Shown here piece by piece: positions 17,098 through 24,545 of a DNA stretch of 42,542 bases; position 1 is the first letter of the stretch; every line of letters begins with the position of its first letter. The DNA is taken from NCBI RefSeq assembly GCF_017307055.1, contig NZ_JAFLEQ010000008.1, positions 663,297 through 705,838 of the forward strand. Reading direction: 5' to 3'. Under the pieces are notes generated by a model that saw only the letters and a list, made by a program, of their open reading frames with translations, was not told the DNA's origin and ran no database searches. A program made the position numbers and the translations under genes. The DNA is from Corynebacterium mendelii (GTDB taxonomy: Bacteria > Actinomycetota > Actinomycetes > Mycobacteriales > Mycobacteriaceae).

Positions 17098-17123
17098 CCC
17101 GCAGACTTCTGGGGGTCTGCGGG
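17098..17123 (-). terminator. Hairpin immediately after CAP copy 1
   Basis: A 9-bp stem CCCGCAGAC (17098-17106)/GTCTGCGGG (17115-17123) begins 19 bp downstream of the CAP1 stop on the minus strand. There is no T-run after it on that strand, so termination efficiency is uncertain. On the plus strand a T6 run lies about 15 bp beyond. Confidence 0.4.
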
Positions 17124-17141
17124 GCGATTCGGGGTGGTTTT

Positions 17142-17807
17142 TTAGTGGAAGTAAAGGCGGACGACAGCGTAGACTTTGCCGGTTTTATCGTTGGCGGCGA
17201 TGCCTACTCCCATGGCCGTGAAGTTGTCTTGGTGCAGGAGTTTGTTGTGTTCGGGGCTGTTTTCCCACTGCCAGATGAAGCGTTCGGCGGTGTCAGAGCT
17301 GTCGATGTTGTAGCGCATGGCGATGATTTCGCCCATTTTTTTGCTGGCGGGGTCGTGGTCGAACCAGTCGTATTCGGCCATGTGTTCCGCCCAGGCCTGG
17401 GCGGCGACGCTCATGGTCGGGTCGAGGCGAAGGGGGCCTTCTCCTTGGTGTGCCCGGTGCCGGTTGATGTTGGTGGCCATCTCGATGGCTTTGGCGCGGT
17501 AGACCTTGTTCGTCCAGATGTCCTGGGATTTGTCGAAGTCTTTGCCGAGCATGTCTGTGGCACTGCGGGCGGTGTTGTCGGCCGTGTAGTCGGCGGCCAT
17601 TGGGGTGTTGGTGGTGGCTGTGGTGTGTGTTGCGCGGGAGCCGCTGGGTGCGGTGGTGTCGTATTCGGCTTGTCCGCCCGCCGAGATGGAAAGTCCGTTG
17701 CTGATTGCGTCGAGAATGCCAGCGTTGGCTGCGGGGGCGAACCCTGTGAAGGCGACTGCCGCTGCAACTGTCGCCGTCAGGAATTTGGTGCGAATGGTCG
17801 TGGCCAT
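17142..17807 (-). CDS. Secreted CAP/SCP-domain protein, copy 1
   Basis: 221 aa. A Sec signal peptide spans residues 1-29 (MATTIRTKFLTATVAAAV..., cleavage after ANA). A Ser/Thr-rich linker follows, and then a CAP (SCP/PR-1) domain: INRHRAHQGEGPLRLDP, AAQAWAEHMAEYDWFDHDP, GEIIAMRY, WENSPEHNKLL and AMGVGIA...YAVVRLYF. The His and Glu positions typical of bacterial CAP proteins are present. Such proteins are extracellular; some bind lipids or act at the cell wall, but the function here is unknown. AGGAG six nt before ATG supports the start. The first about 50 codons are identical at DNA level to copy 2. It is controlled by a structured 5' UTR shared with copy 2. Confidence 0.87.
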   Translation of the reverse strand: MATTIRTKFLTATVAAAVAFTGFAPAANAGILDAISNGLSISAGGQAEYDTTAPSGSRATHTTATTNTPMAADYTADNTARSATDMLGKDFDKSQDIWTNKVYRAKAIEMATNINRHRAHQGEGPLRLDPTMSVAAQAWAEHMAEYDWFDHDPASKKMGEIIAMRYNIDSSDTAERFIWQWENSPEHNKLLHQDNFTAMGVGIAANDKTGKVYAVVRLYFH

Positions 17808-17997
17808 TTCGGTCTCCTAGGTGCGTGTAAGTTTTTGGAGTTTTGTGCTTCACCCGGTTTGGGAGTGTCCGGGTTTCCTCTGAAGCGGTGGGACGCGGTG
17901 TGAGTGGGGGCTTCACCTGGATTGGGAGTCCGGGTTTCCTCTGAAGCTTTATTCTCATCGTGTCCCGTGAAGGCTAACTGCTTTTGCCTTCGGGACC
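17808..17997 (-). promoter_or_regulatory. Structured 5' UTR of CAP copy 1 (candidate riboswitch, ydaO/c-di-AMP-like blocks)
   Basis: Read on the minus strand, a 5' hairpin (stem 17991-17996/17962-17967 continued by AAGGC/GCCTT) is followed by two similar hairpins at 17947-17910 and 17886-17847. Each opens GCTTCAGAGGAAACCCGG, closes (C)CGGGTGAAGC or CCAGGTGAAGC, and carries a CTCCCAA loop. GAGGAACC...GGGTGAA resembles conserved blocks of the ydaO/c-di-AMP riboswitch. The two-hairpin tandem is not the textbook layout, so class assignment is tentative. The AGGAG ribosome-binding site lies at the 3' end, which suits translational control; no T-run terminator is seen. Confidence 0.5.
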
Positions 17998-17998
17998 A

Positions 17999-18064
17999 AT
18001 ACTATCCCCTCCGAACTCATTTGGTCTACTGAACTAAATATGGTCACCACCTTATTGGGGGTGA
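17999..18064 (-). promoter_or_regulatory. Promoter and upstream dyad of CAP copy 1
   Basis: On the minus strand, TAGTAT (18004-17999) is a -10 and TAGACC (18028-18023) a -35, with 18-bp spacing. The predicted start, about 17992-17996, coincides with the first base of the 5' hairpin. Further upstream lies an imperfect dyad, TCACC..GGTGA (18044-18064). All three elements recur upstream of CAP copy 2 (TAGACG, N18, TAGTAT; dyad 21864-21884). Confidence 0.5.
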
Positions 18065-18675
18065 TTTGAGGGGGATAACGCTGTTTCCCCAGGTTGGAAA
18101 CCGTCGGATGTCGGGACGAAATGTGACGAAACAATGATCAGCGGACGTTGAAAACGACCAAAAACGGGCCCAAAACGATCGAAAAAATATGTTGGTGATC
18201 GATACTGTTAAGGCTTATCAAACGTATTAGTGCTGGTTAAAAGTTCTCTCCCCCGAAAGCAAACGCTGTTATCTCCCCGGAGCTACCCCCGATACGGGCA
18301 TAATCCAACTATTGATGAGTTAGTCTATTGTTGATTGAATTTCCTTTTTGTTGCCGTGTCGGGTGTGTGTTGTGGTGCTTTTTAGTGTGGCCGTTCGAGT
18401 CATTTGTGCTGGTGAGGGTGTTTTTGCGGGTGTGGCGCGGCGCTCTGTGGTGGGTGCTGGGCGATCGTTGGGTTACGGGGCCGAAAGTTAAGGTTCGGTA
18501 GGGATAGGTTTGGTGAAGAAAATAAGTTATGTGCTGGGGAATTGGGTGTTGCGTGGGTTGTGTCGGCCCGGCTCTTCCTTTAGCGGGGGGTAGTTTTAGG
18601 GGTAATAGTTATATGTGGGGAAACCTTTGACAGGGTTCTCTCTTTTCTGGTGTAACGGACGTAGATGCGGCAGGA
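18065..18675. other. A/T-richer non-coding region upstream of CAP copy 1
   Basis: About 600 bp. The part to about 18310 is alignable with the region upstream of CAP copy 2, with shared blocks such as GTGACGAAA, GTTGAAAACG and AAATATGTTGG. It is therefore part of the duplicated unit and may hold further regulator sites. The rest (about 18310-18675) has no recognisable gene; a 26-codon GTG ORF near 18513 is not convincing. Confidence 0.45.
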
Positions 18676-18678
18676 CGC

Positions 18679-18717
18679 AAAAAACCGGCCGCAGTGTCTG
18701 ACAGACACCACGGCCGG
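18679..18717 (-). terminator. Intrinsic terminator of the cupin gene
   Basis: CCGGCCG (18685-18691) pairs with CGGCCGG (18711-18717), extended inward by GTGTCTG/CAGACAC around a short loop. On the minus strand it is followed by TTTTTTGCG. It lies 19 bp after the cupin stop. Confidence 0.85.
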
Positions 18718-18736
18718 ATTGATGGCGGCAGTTGTT

Positions 18737-19183
18737 CTACTGTTGTTCTTCCCCGGTAAGCATGGTCAGAAGGAGGATATTGCCGGATTCCGGGGCGGAG
18801 TCCGGGCAATCGACCCGGTGGAGCGAGTAAGCGGGAAGATGGGCAACCGTGCCGGGCGCCAGGTCGATGGTTGTGTCACCGCAGGAAAAAGTCAGTGATC
18901 CCCCCAGGCACTGCACCGTGATCGGGTGCGCGGCTTTATGGTCGGGGAGGCACTGGCCGCGGCAGAAGTTGAAGGCGATCAGATTTGCCCTGTCCCCGCT
19001 GAAAAGTCGTTTAACCGCGGGACGTGGCTTGCCGGGCTTGGGGTCGGGGACAAGGTCGGTGACCGGGATAACGGTCATCGCGGTCACAGGCGATGCGGCT
19101 GTGCCGGGATGGCTCTCGGGTGCTGAAGCAGCCGGGCCAAAAGAGTCCGGGGTGTGGGTTGGTTCATTCGGTGTGGCCGTCAT
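18737..19183 (-). CDS. Cupin-domain protein
   Basis: 148 aa, probably cytoplasmic. After a low-complexity N-terminus rich in Pro, Ala, Ser and Thr, residues from about 36 (MTVIPVTDLVPD) form a small cupin barrel: FNFCRGQCLPDHKAAHPITVQCLGGSLTFSCGD matches cupin motif 1 (H...G), and LAPGTVAHLPAYSLHRVDC matches motif 2. The His residues could bind a metal. The start at 19183 is chosen because AAGGAG lies 14 nt upstream; starts at 19225 and 19078 are possible, and the latter removes the low-complexity part. It is 183 bp downstream of the methyltransferase on the same strand, possibly the same operon. Substrate or regulatory role unknown. Confidence 0.78.
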   Translation of the reverse strand: MTATPNEPTHTPDSFGPAASAPESHPGTAASPVTAMTVIPVTDLVPDPKPGKPRPAVKRLFSGDRANLIAFNFCRGQCLPDHKAAHPITVQCLGGSLTFSCGDTTIDLAPGTVAHLPAYSLHRVDCPDSAPESGNILLLTMLTGEEQQ

Positions 19184-19366
19184 AGTCAGCGAATCGGCTC
19201 CTTGTGATCGTTTGTTGTCCGCCACGGGTGGATGCTGCTCACCGGTTTTATCAAAAGCTTGTGGCGGGTGCCTAGAGAAATTTTAACCCTTCCGGGCCGG
19301 TTGGCCGGGCTGCGCTGCGAGTGTGAGGGGAGCAAAGCCAGTGGTTAACACGGTCTGCCGGGTAGC

Positions 19367-20170
19367 TTATGGCTTGACGAAGACCACGCCGATTGCCCGG
19401 AGATGTTCTTTGTTGTCGCTGAAACACCTGCGCATATTGAGCACCCGTTTGCGCAAATCTTTGTTGCGCAGAACGTTGAAGATAATTGTGGCCGTACCTT
19501 TGATTCCCTCGTCGGCGAGCAGCCGTTTGGGTTCCAGCAGTGCCATGGCCTCGAAGCGGTGGCACTCGGGGGAAAATCCTGCCTGGCGTCCCAGTTCTTC
19601 CCATTCGCTGCCGGTTAACGGGCGGGCGTTGACTTTGATGGAACGGGCCAGCGCCCGTTGGATGTCTTGTTTGGTCTCGTCGGCCAAGTCATCGGGTTGG
19701 AGGGCCAGTTCGTGAATGGCGTAGAGGCCTCCGCTGCGCAGAAGACGGTGTGCTTCCCGCATTATTTCGAGTTTGTGTTCGTTCGTGGTCATGGTCAGCA
19801 TCGCCTCGCCGATAACAACATCGGCTGATTCAGCCTCCAGGCCACTGTCGGCGGCGGAACGATTGACGATACGGTGGTTGTCGTCCGCCGGAATTTTGGA
19901 GGACACCATGGCGACCGCATCGCTGTCCTGCTCCACGCCGCGGTAGGTTTTGGGCCGACAGTTGATCAGCTCAACGGCAGTAATCCCCAGTCCGGGCGCA
20001 AACTCCACAACATCGTGGCCGTTGACGGGCAGCCTGTCGAGCAGCCAGTTGGTCAGTTCTCTGCCGCCCGGGCGCAGAACTTTCTTGCCCGCCCGTGCAA
20101 GCAGCCAATGTCCCTGTGCTGCTTCATCGGACCGGTTGCTCCCGGGTATCACATGATCCTGATCAGACAT
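19367..20170 (-). CDS. Class I SAM-dependent methyltransferase
   Basis: 267 aa. The SAM-binding motif I is VVEFAPGLGITAVEL (E-x-x-x-G-x-G), then the acidic YRGVEQDSDAV strand, motif DVVIGEAMLTMT, and a post-I stretch LLRSGGLYAIHELAL typical of the Methyltransf_11/25 group. The ATG at 20170 follows AAGGAG with 6-nt spacing. The substrate cannot be deduced; the C-terminal basic region (RNKDLRKRVLNMRR) could contact membrane or nucleic acid. It is located between the two CAP genes and upstream of the cupin on the same strand, so the pair may form a small operon inserted between, or trapped by, the CAP duplication. Confidence 0.85.
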   Translation of the reverse strand: MSDQDHVIPGSNRSDEAAQGHWLLARAGKKVLRPGGRELTNWLLDRLPVNGHDVVEFAPGLGITAVELINCRPKTYRGVEQDSDAVAMVSSKIPADDNHRIVNRSAADSGLEAESADVVIGEAMLTMTTNEHKLEIMREAHRLLRSGGLYAIHELALQPDDLADETKQDIQRALARSIKVNARPLTGSEWEELGRQAGFSPECHRFEAMALLEPKRLLADEGIKGTATIIFNVLRNKDLRKRVLNMRRCFSDNKEHLRAIGVVFVKP

Positions 20171-20941
20171 TTCAATCTCCTTTTTCTGGGGACGGCCCCG
20201 AGAAAACACGGGATGGCCCAAGTGTGGTGCCATGGCGGACGTGCCGTGGACTTTATCATCACCGACGAGCCGGTTGACTGTCTCTTTGAGCTTAGCCGTG
20301 CCTATGTCACTGATGGCCGGTCAGGTGTCCTGCCCCGGTACCGGCGCGGCGGCACCGGGCACCGGAAAAGCGCGTGGTAGGCCCGGTGGGCAACAGCTGC
20401 ACAAGCGCCATTGTTGCTAACTGGGGAGGGGAAACCCTGCGCTCACAATATCGTCAGTTGACGGAAAAAGGGCTCTGGGGGGTGATGGAATAGGGTGGGC
20501 CGGTTTCTGCCGGTGGCAGGTGACAATGAAAACCCGATGACTGTCGGCGATGAGCAAAATCCGGGGAGGGAAATAGCCGTTAGCCCCCGCCACATTTCTG
20601 TGCCGGGGGCTGGCTCCCGTGAAACTTCGCTCCGTTCGAAGGCGTCGGTTGTAATCACCGACGTGCTCCCATGCTGTCGGTACCAACACCTTCGATGGGC
20701 CGTAATGCGAAGAACTCGGGGATCATTCACACGGTTCCCAGTTTCCTGGAAGAGATCGAAGTGGCTGTGGAATCCGCCCCAGAGGTGGGCTCGTCGTGGA
20801 TTCCACGGTTTCTTCGACAACCCGGACAGTGGCGTTTCAACAACGCCCTGCCGGGAGTTTTTTCAATTGTTCGGGCGGCATCAGGTCCCCGGGAAGCTCT
20901 CGGTGTTCACGGTGCCTGATCTTTTTGCCTGCCCGGATGGC
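20171..20941. other. Spacer between CAP copy 2 and the methyltransferase
   Basis: 771 bp with no protein-like ORF. Strong hairpins are present: AGCCCCCG-C-CAC/GTG-C-CGGGGGCT at 20582-20611, and GTGGAATCC/GGATTCCAC (20767-20775/20798-20806) with inner GCCC/GGGC. Neither has a T-run on the minus strand. They may end the CAP copy 2 transcript or belong to a leader of the methyltransferase, whose promoter must lie in this region. Confidence 0.4.
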
Positions 20942-21637
20942 TCAGTTGTAGTAGAAGCGAACCACAGCGTAGACTTCGCCGGATTTCTCATCGGAGGCAA
21001 TGCCGACGCCCATGACGTTGAAGTCCGACTGGTAGAGAACCGCGTTGTGCTCTTTGCTGGCTTCCCACTGGTCGATGAAGCGCTCGGTAACGGTGGGATC
21101 TTTGAGATCGGTGTAGCGCATGGCGATGATCTCACCGTTTTTCTTGGAGGCGGGGTCGTGGTCGAACCAGTTGTACTTGGCCATGTGTTCGGCCCAGGCC
21201 TGGGCGGCGACGCTCATGGTCGGGTCGAGGCGGAGGGTGCTTTCGCCGTGGTGTGCGCGGTGGCGGTTAACCAGGTTGGCCAATTCCACGGCCTTGGCGC
21301 GGTAGACCTTGTTGCTCCAGACATCCTGGACTTTATCGAAGTCCCTGGTAAGCATGTCGGCGGAGGTGTCGGTCCGGTGGTCGGCCGCGTAGTCGGCAGC
21401 CATCGGGGTACTCGTATCAGCGGTGGGGGTGAAGCTCCGCTGGTTTGAGTTGCTGGTCGACCCGCGGGTCTGTGTGGGTGCGGTGGTGTCGTATTCGGCT
21501 TGTCCGCCCGCCGAGATGGAAAGTCCGTTGCTGATTGCGTCGAGAATGCCAGCGTTGGCTGCGGGGGCGAACCCTGTGAAGGCGACTGCCGCTGCAACTG
21601 TCGCCGTCAGGAATTTGGTGCGAAAAGTGGTGGCCAT
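20942..21637 (-). CDS. Secreted CAP/SCP-domain protein, copy 2
   Basis: 231 aa. It has the same signal peptide and mature N-terminus as copy 1 (cleavage after ANA at residue 29), then a longer Ser/Thr/Asn/Gln linker, and a CAP domain: VNRHRAHHGESTLRLDP, AAQAWAEHMAKYNWFDHDP, GEIIAMRY, WEASKEHNAVL, VMGVGIA and YAVVRFYYN. A 150-bp block (21475-21624) is identical to 17645-17794 in copy 1, including synonymous sites, whereas the linker and much of the rest differ. AGGAG six nt before the ATG supports the start. Function unknown beyond the family (extracellular, possibly cell-wall or lipid binding). Confidence 0.87.
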   Translation of the reverse strand: MATTFRTKFLTATVAAAVAFTGFAPAANAGILDAISNGLSISAGGQAEYDTTAPTQTRGSTSNSNQRSFTPTADTSTPMAADYAADHRTDTSADMLTRDFDKVQDVWSNKVYRAKAVELANLVNRHRAHHGESTLRLDPTMSVAAQAWAEHMAKYNWFDHDPASKKNGEIIAMRYTDLKDPTVTERFIDQWEASKEHNAVLYQSDFNVMGVGIASDEKSGEVYAVVRFYYN

Positions 21638-21815
21638 TTCGGTCTCCTTGGTGCGTGTAAATGGTGCTGTCCCACCCGGTTGGGAGTTCCGGGTTCCTCT
21701 GAGACGGTGTGTGGGAGTCGTCGTGAACTGTGCTTCACCCGGTTGGGAGTTCCGGGTTCCTCTGAAGCGTGGTTCTTAACTTGTCCCCGAAGGCTAATGT
21801 CCTTTGCCTTCGAGA
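21638..21815 (-). promoter_or_regulatory. Structured 5' UTR of CAP copy 2 (candidate riboswitch, ydaO/c-di-AMP-like blocks)
   Basis: On the minus strand a 5' hairpin (GAAGGC/GCCTTC, flanking bases different from copy 1 but still pairing) is followed by two hairpins containing an identical 30-bp block at 21765-21736 and 21702-21673 (63-bp period). Each has CAGAGGAACCCGG and CCGGGTG around AACTCCCAA. The outer closing bases are GCTTCA/TGAAGC for the first, while the second is GTCTCA/TGGGAC. Spacing to AGGAG is conserved with copy 1. The likely class is c-di-AMP-like, tentative. Confidence 0.5.
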
Positions 21816-21818
21816 GCA

Positions 21819-21884
21819 ATACTATCTACGGCAAAGTCATTTCGTCTAATGAACAAAATAAGGTCACTCCCCTTACGGGGGTGG
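21819..21884 (-). promoter_or_regulatory. Promoter and upstream dyad of CAP copy 2
   Basis: TAGTAT (-10, 21824-21819) and TAGACG (-35) have an 18-bp spacer, with a dyad TCACTCCCCTTACGGGGGTG (21864-21883) upstream. This has the same layout as upstream of CAP copy 1 despite sequence changes between the blocks, which supports function. Confidence 0.5.
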
Positions 21885-22733
21885 TTTCTGGGGTGGGGTC
21901 TCCCTTTTTGCAGGTGGCGTTCAATCAACTTACGGTACAGAAAGTGACGAAATGACCATCAGCAGTTGTTGAAAACGCTGAAAAGACAGTCAAAAACGGG
22001 TTGAAAAATATGTTGGGTGGCGATAGCAATACGGCGTTCAGTATTTAAAAGCACTGGTAGAAAACTCTCGCAGGCGAAAGGAAACTTAGTTAGCCCCCTT
22101 TAGATACCCCCGATTCGGAAATGAAGTCACATTTAAACGAAAATAACTATTGCAAAATGGCGGCCCGCCACCTCGGCGGCCGGGAGGGCGGCGTGGGGCT
22201 TCAACTGACGTCGAAGGGTCGGTGTAGTAGCAGGTCAGGGTGATGAAATGGGGTGAAGTGGGCATCCTTGTTTCATTGCTGGACCGATGTTAAAGGGCGT
22301 AGGCATGGAAGTTGAAACCTATGGACCCGTAAGTTTAGGTTTGCTGGCAAAAACAGGTATTTTCCTGCGGGAAGAGTCTGTTTTTGCCGACGTGTGATCG
22401 TTTCAGGGCGGTGAGGGTGGGGGGTTGTTTCGGGGGGGATAATGTTTTGCGAAGTGGTCGACCGGGTGAACAAGCGGTGGAAGCAGGGCGCGGGATCGGA
22501 TTGCGGGAGATGGGTTTGTCGGAGTGGGGGAGTCCATGGTGGTGACGTTGGGGAGGATTCTTCGTGCGGGGCGCCGCCGGCGCAAAGCCGGCGCACGGGT
22601 TTGTGACCTGCACAGGTGGCTGTTTGTGTGGGGGTGATGCCGTTTGGATCGGGTGTGTTGTTTGCCGGTGGTGTGTCCGCAGGTGCTGCGGGGGAGCGTG
22701 CCGGGAGGTGGTGGGCAACTACGCTGGTCAACC
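21885..22733. other. Non-coding region between CAP copy 2 and the S33 hydrolase
   Basis: About 850 bp. To about 22130 it is homologous to the upstream region of CAP copy 1. Beyond that no gene is recognisable. Two hairpins stand out: the 11-bp inverted repeat at 22346-22388 and GC-rich CGCCGGC/GCCGGCG at 22575-22593. The promoter of the downstream hydrolase is not obvious. Confidence 0.4.
22346..22388. terminator. Bidirectional terminator-like inverted repeat
   Basis: A perfect 11-bp repeat GGCAAAAACAG (22346-22356)/CTGTTTTTGCC (22378-22388) has an internal TTCC/GGAA hairpin. A/T runs lie within the stem on both strands. No flanking gene end is close enough to explain it. Confidence 0.45.
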
Positions 22734-24062
22734 ATGAACACAGATGAGCATGTTTTCGATGGTGCCGCGACAATCACGCGTTTTGGCCACACGCTGCGCC
22801 CGATCACCCTGACAAGGCCGTTGAACTGTGCTGAAGGCACGCAGGAAGAGATCGATGTCTTCGCCCGTCTGGTCACACCCCGCGGTGGGGATGATCTTCC
22901 CGTCGTCATCAAGCTGCAGGGCGGCCCGGGCTTTCCCGCACCGCGGCCGGTTGAGGCGAGCGGATGGCTTGCAACACTGCTCGAGCGCTACCGGGTGTTG
23001 CTTCTTGATCAGCGGGGAACCGGTAACTCCACGCGGTTTGACCCATCGTCGCCACATGTGGTCGGGGCCAGTGCCAGCCAGTTGGCCGGGAAACTGTGCG
23101 GGCTGCGCGCCGATGCGATCGTTGATGACTGTGAGGCGTTCCGGGACTATCTGGGTCTGGACACTGTCAGCCTGTTCGGGCAGTCCTACGGCGGTTTCAT
23201 CGCCACAACCTATATGAGCCTGTATCCGCAGTCGGTAGACAAGGTTTATCTCACCGGCGGGTTACCGGCCATCAACGTTCATGTCGATGACGTCTACCGG
23301 GCCACGTACGCCAAGTTGCGGCAACGTCACCGGGAGTTTTACCGCCGGATACCGTGGGCCGAGGACCGGGTGAGGGAGATTTGCCATCATCTGGACCACA
23401 GCGACGAAAGACTCCCCGACAACAGTCGGCTGAGTTCGAGACGGTTCCGCACCATTGGTGTGGCATTGGGCCGGTGCAGCGGAATCGACAATCTGGCCTG
23501 GTTGCTGGAACAGCCCTTCCACACCACCGGCGGTGAAAAGCGTATGACCACGGCGTTTCTCGACAGTGTCGGGGCAGCGGTTTCTTTTGCCGCGGCCCCG
23601 CTGTATGCCGTGGTCCACGAGTCCATTTATGGCGGAAATGTTCCCGGTGCCACCGCTTGGTCGGCGGAGAGAATACGCCGGGAAGTCCCGGGATTCGAAG
23701 AAGATGCCGATCCCCGCAACCGGAGCGAACCGTTTTATCTCACCGGCGAACACATCTATCCGTGGCTGTTCGAGGAAGATCCGTCACTGCGCGCATTTGC
23801 TGCGGCCGCGGATATCCTGGCGGCCAAGGATGACTGGTCCCGGCTGTACAACGAGGATAATCTCGCTGCCAGCCGCGCGACAGGAGCGGCGGCCGTGTAT
23901 GTCGACGATGTATTTGTTCCCATGGACCATTCACTGGCGACCGCGGATGTGATGCGCGATATGCGGCCCTGGATCACCAACCGGTTCCAGCATGACGGCA
24001 TCGGCAAAGACGGTGCCGGGATTGTCGGAAAGCTCATCCACGACGTCGATGAGATGGTCTAA
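22734..24062 (+). CDS. Alpha/beta hydrolase, prolyl aminopeptidase-like (S33 family)
   Basis: 442 aa. LQGGPGFPAPRP forms the oxyanion region (HGGPG-like with Gln for His), DQRGTGNSTRFDP is typical of proline iminopeptidases, and GQSYGGFIATTY carries the nucleophile Ser. The acid and base are probably in AVYVDDVFVPMDHS and RFQHDGIGKDG near the C-terminus. No signal peptide is present, so it is cytoplasmic. The expected reaction is release of N-terminal proline or another residue from peptides; esterase activity is an alternative. The ATG at 22734 is the only ATG near the conserved N-terminus; the ribosome-binding site is weak. A T-less 10-bp hairpin lies 22 bp after the stop. Confidence 0.82.
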   Translation: MNTDEHVFDGAATITRFGHTLRPITLTRPLNCAEGTQEEIDVFARLVTPRGGDDLPVVIKLQGGPGFPAPRPVEASGWLATLLERYRVLLLDQRGTGNSTRFDPSSPHVVGASASQLAGKLCGLRADAIVDDCEAFRDYLGLDTVSLFGQSYGGFIATTYMSLYPQSVDKVYLTGGLPAINVHVDDVYRATYAKLRQRHREFYRRIPWAEDRVREICHHLDHSDERLPDNSRLSSRRFRTIGVALGRCSGIDNLAWLLEQPFHTTGGEKRMTTAFLDSVGAAVSFAAAPLYAVVHESIYGGNVPGATAWSAERIRREVPGFEEDADPRNRSEPFYLTGEHIYPWLFEEDPSLRAFAAAADILAAKDDWSRLYNEDNLAASRATGAAAVYVDDVFVPMDHSLATADVMRDMRPWITNRFQHDGIGKDGAGIVGKLIHDVDEMV

Positions 24063-24083
24063 ACAAAAACCGGGTGTTGGTTT

Positions 24084-24111
24084 CCCGGTGGCCGCGGAAA
24101 CGGCCACCGGG
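24084..24111 (+). terminator. Hairpin after the S33 hydrolase
   Basis: A perfect 10-bp stem CCCGGTGGCC (24084-24093)/GGCCACCGGG (24102-24111) has an 8-nt loop. It lacks a T-run but is well placed to end the hydrolase transcript. Confidence 0.5.
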
Positions 24112-24182
24112 GGCTGGGGGCGGGTAGAATTGCCACCGGAGGATCGTTTTTTCTGCCGGAGAAAAACCAGGAGGGTGTTTTC

Positions 24183-24545
24183 ATGGCCGGTGACTGCGAC
24201 AGTGCCGCGGGGCAGCTGACCGCCGATGAAGTGGATTTTCTCTTCGAAGTGGCTGAGGAGCACCGTGTGAGCATCGACGATGCTCCGGTGCGTGTGTTCA
24301 GCTCCTGATGCCGGGCGGCCTTGCGCCGCCGACCGCCGGCGGTGCTGTCCCGGGCCGCCGGCTACCGCCCCACCGACCCGTTGCCCAGCGGGGTGACGGG
24401 TCGTTTTGTACGGGTGGATGCCGCCCCCTGGGTCCGGGCGCGGCACAGGTTTGCCGAGACACTGGTCTGTCCGGGCGCATGCAGGGGGCTTGCCGTGCGG
24501 GCCAACACACTGTTTTCCCGCGGGTTGTTCCCGCGCCGTCGGCGA
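24183..24545 (+). pseudogene. Interrupted ORF: 41-codon ORF, in-frame TGA, then continued coding-like frame
   Basis: An AGGAGG (24169-24174) sits 8 nt before ATG 24183. The frame encodes MAGDCDSAAGQLTADEVDFL... through ...DDAPVRVFSS and stops at TGA 24306-24308. The same frame continues without a break with high GC3 and protein-like content (AAGYRPTDPLPSGVTGRFVR, WVRARHRFAETLV) up to the end of the convergent DoxX gene, where it has no natural stop. Interpretations: a gene broken by a nonsense change that has also lost its native end; a genuine 41-aa protein followed by remnants; or TGA recoding (least likely). Family not recognised. Confidence 0.4.

Noticed and set aside
18513..18593. 26-codon GTG ORF upstream of CAP copy 1
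   Set aside because: Weak ribosome-binding site and no supporting context.
20443..20820. 125-codon minus-strand ORF downstream of CAP copy 2
   Set aside because: Contains strong hairpins, composition not protein-like, no family motif.
21673..21765. CRISPR-like direct repeats
   Set aside because: Only two copies with 33-bp spacing inside a leader; each copy is a hairpin of a structured RNA and no cas genes are present.
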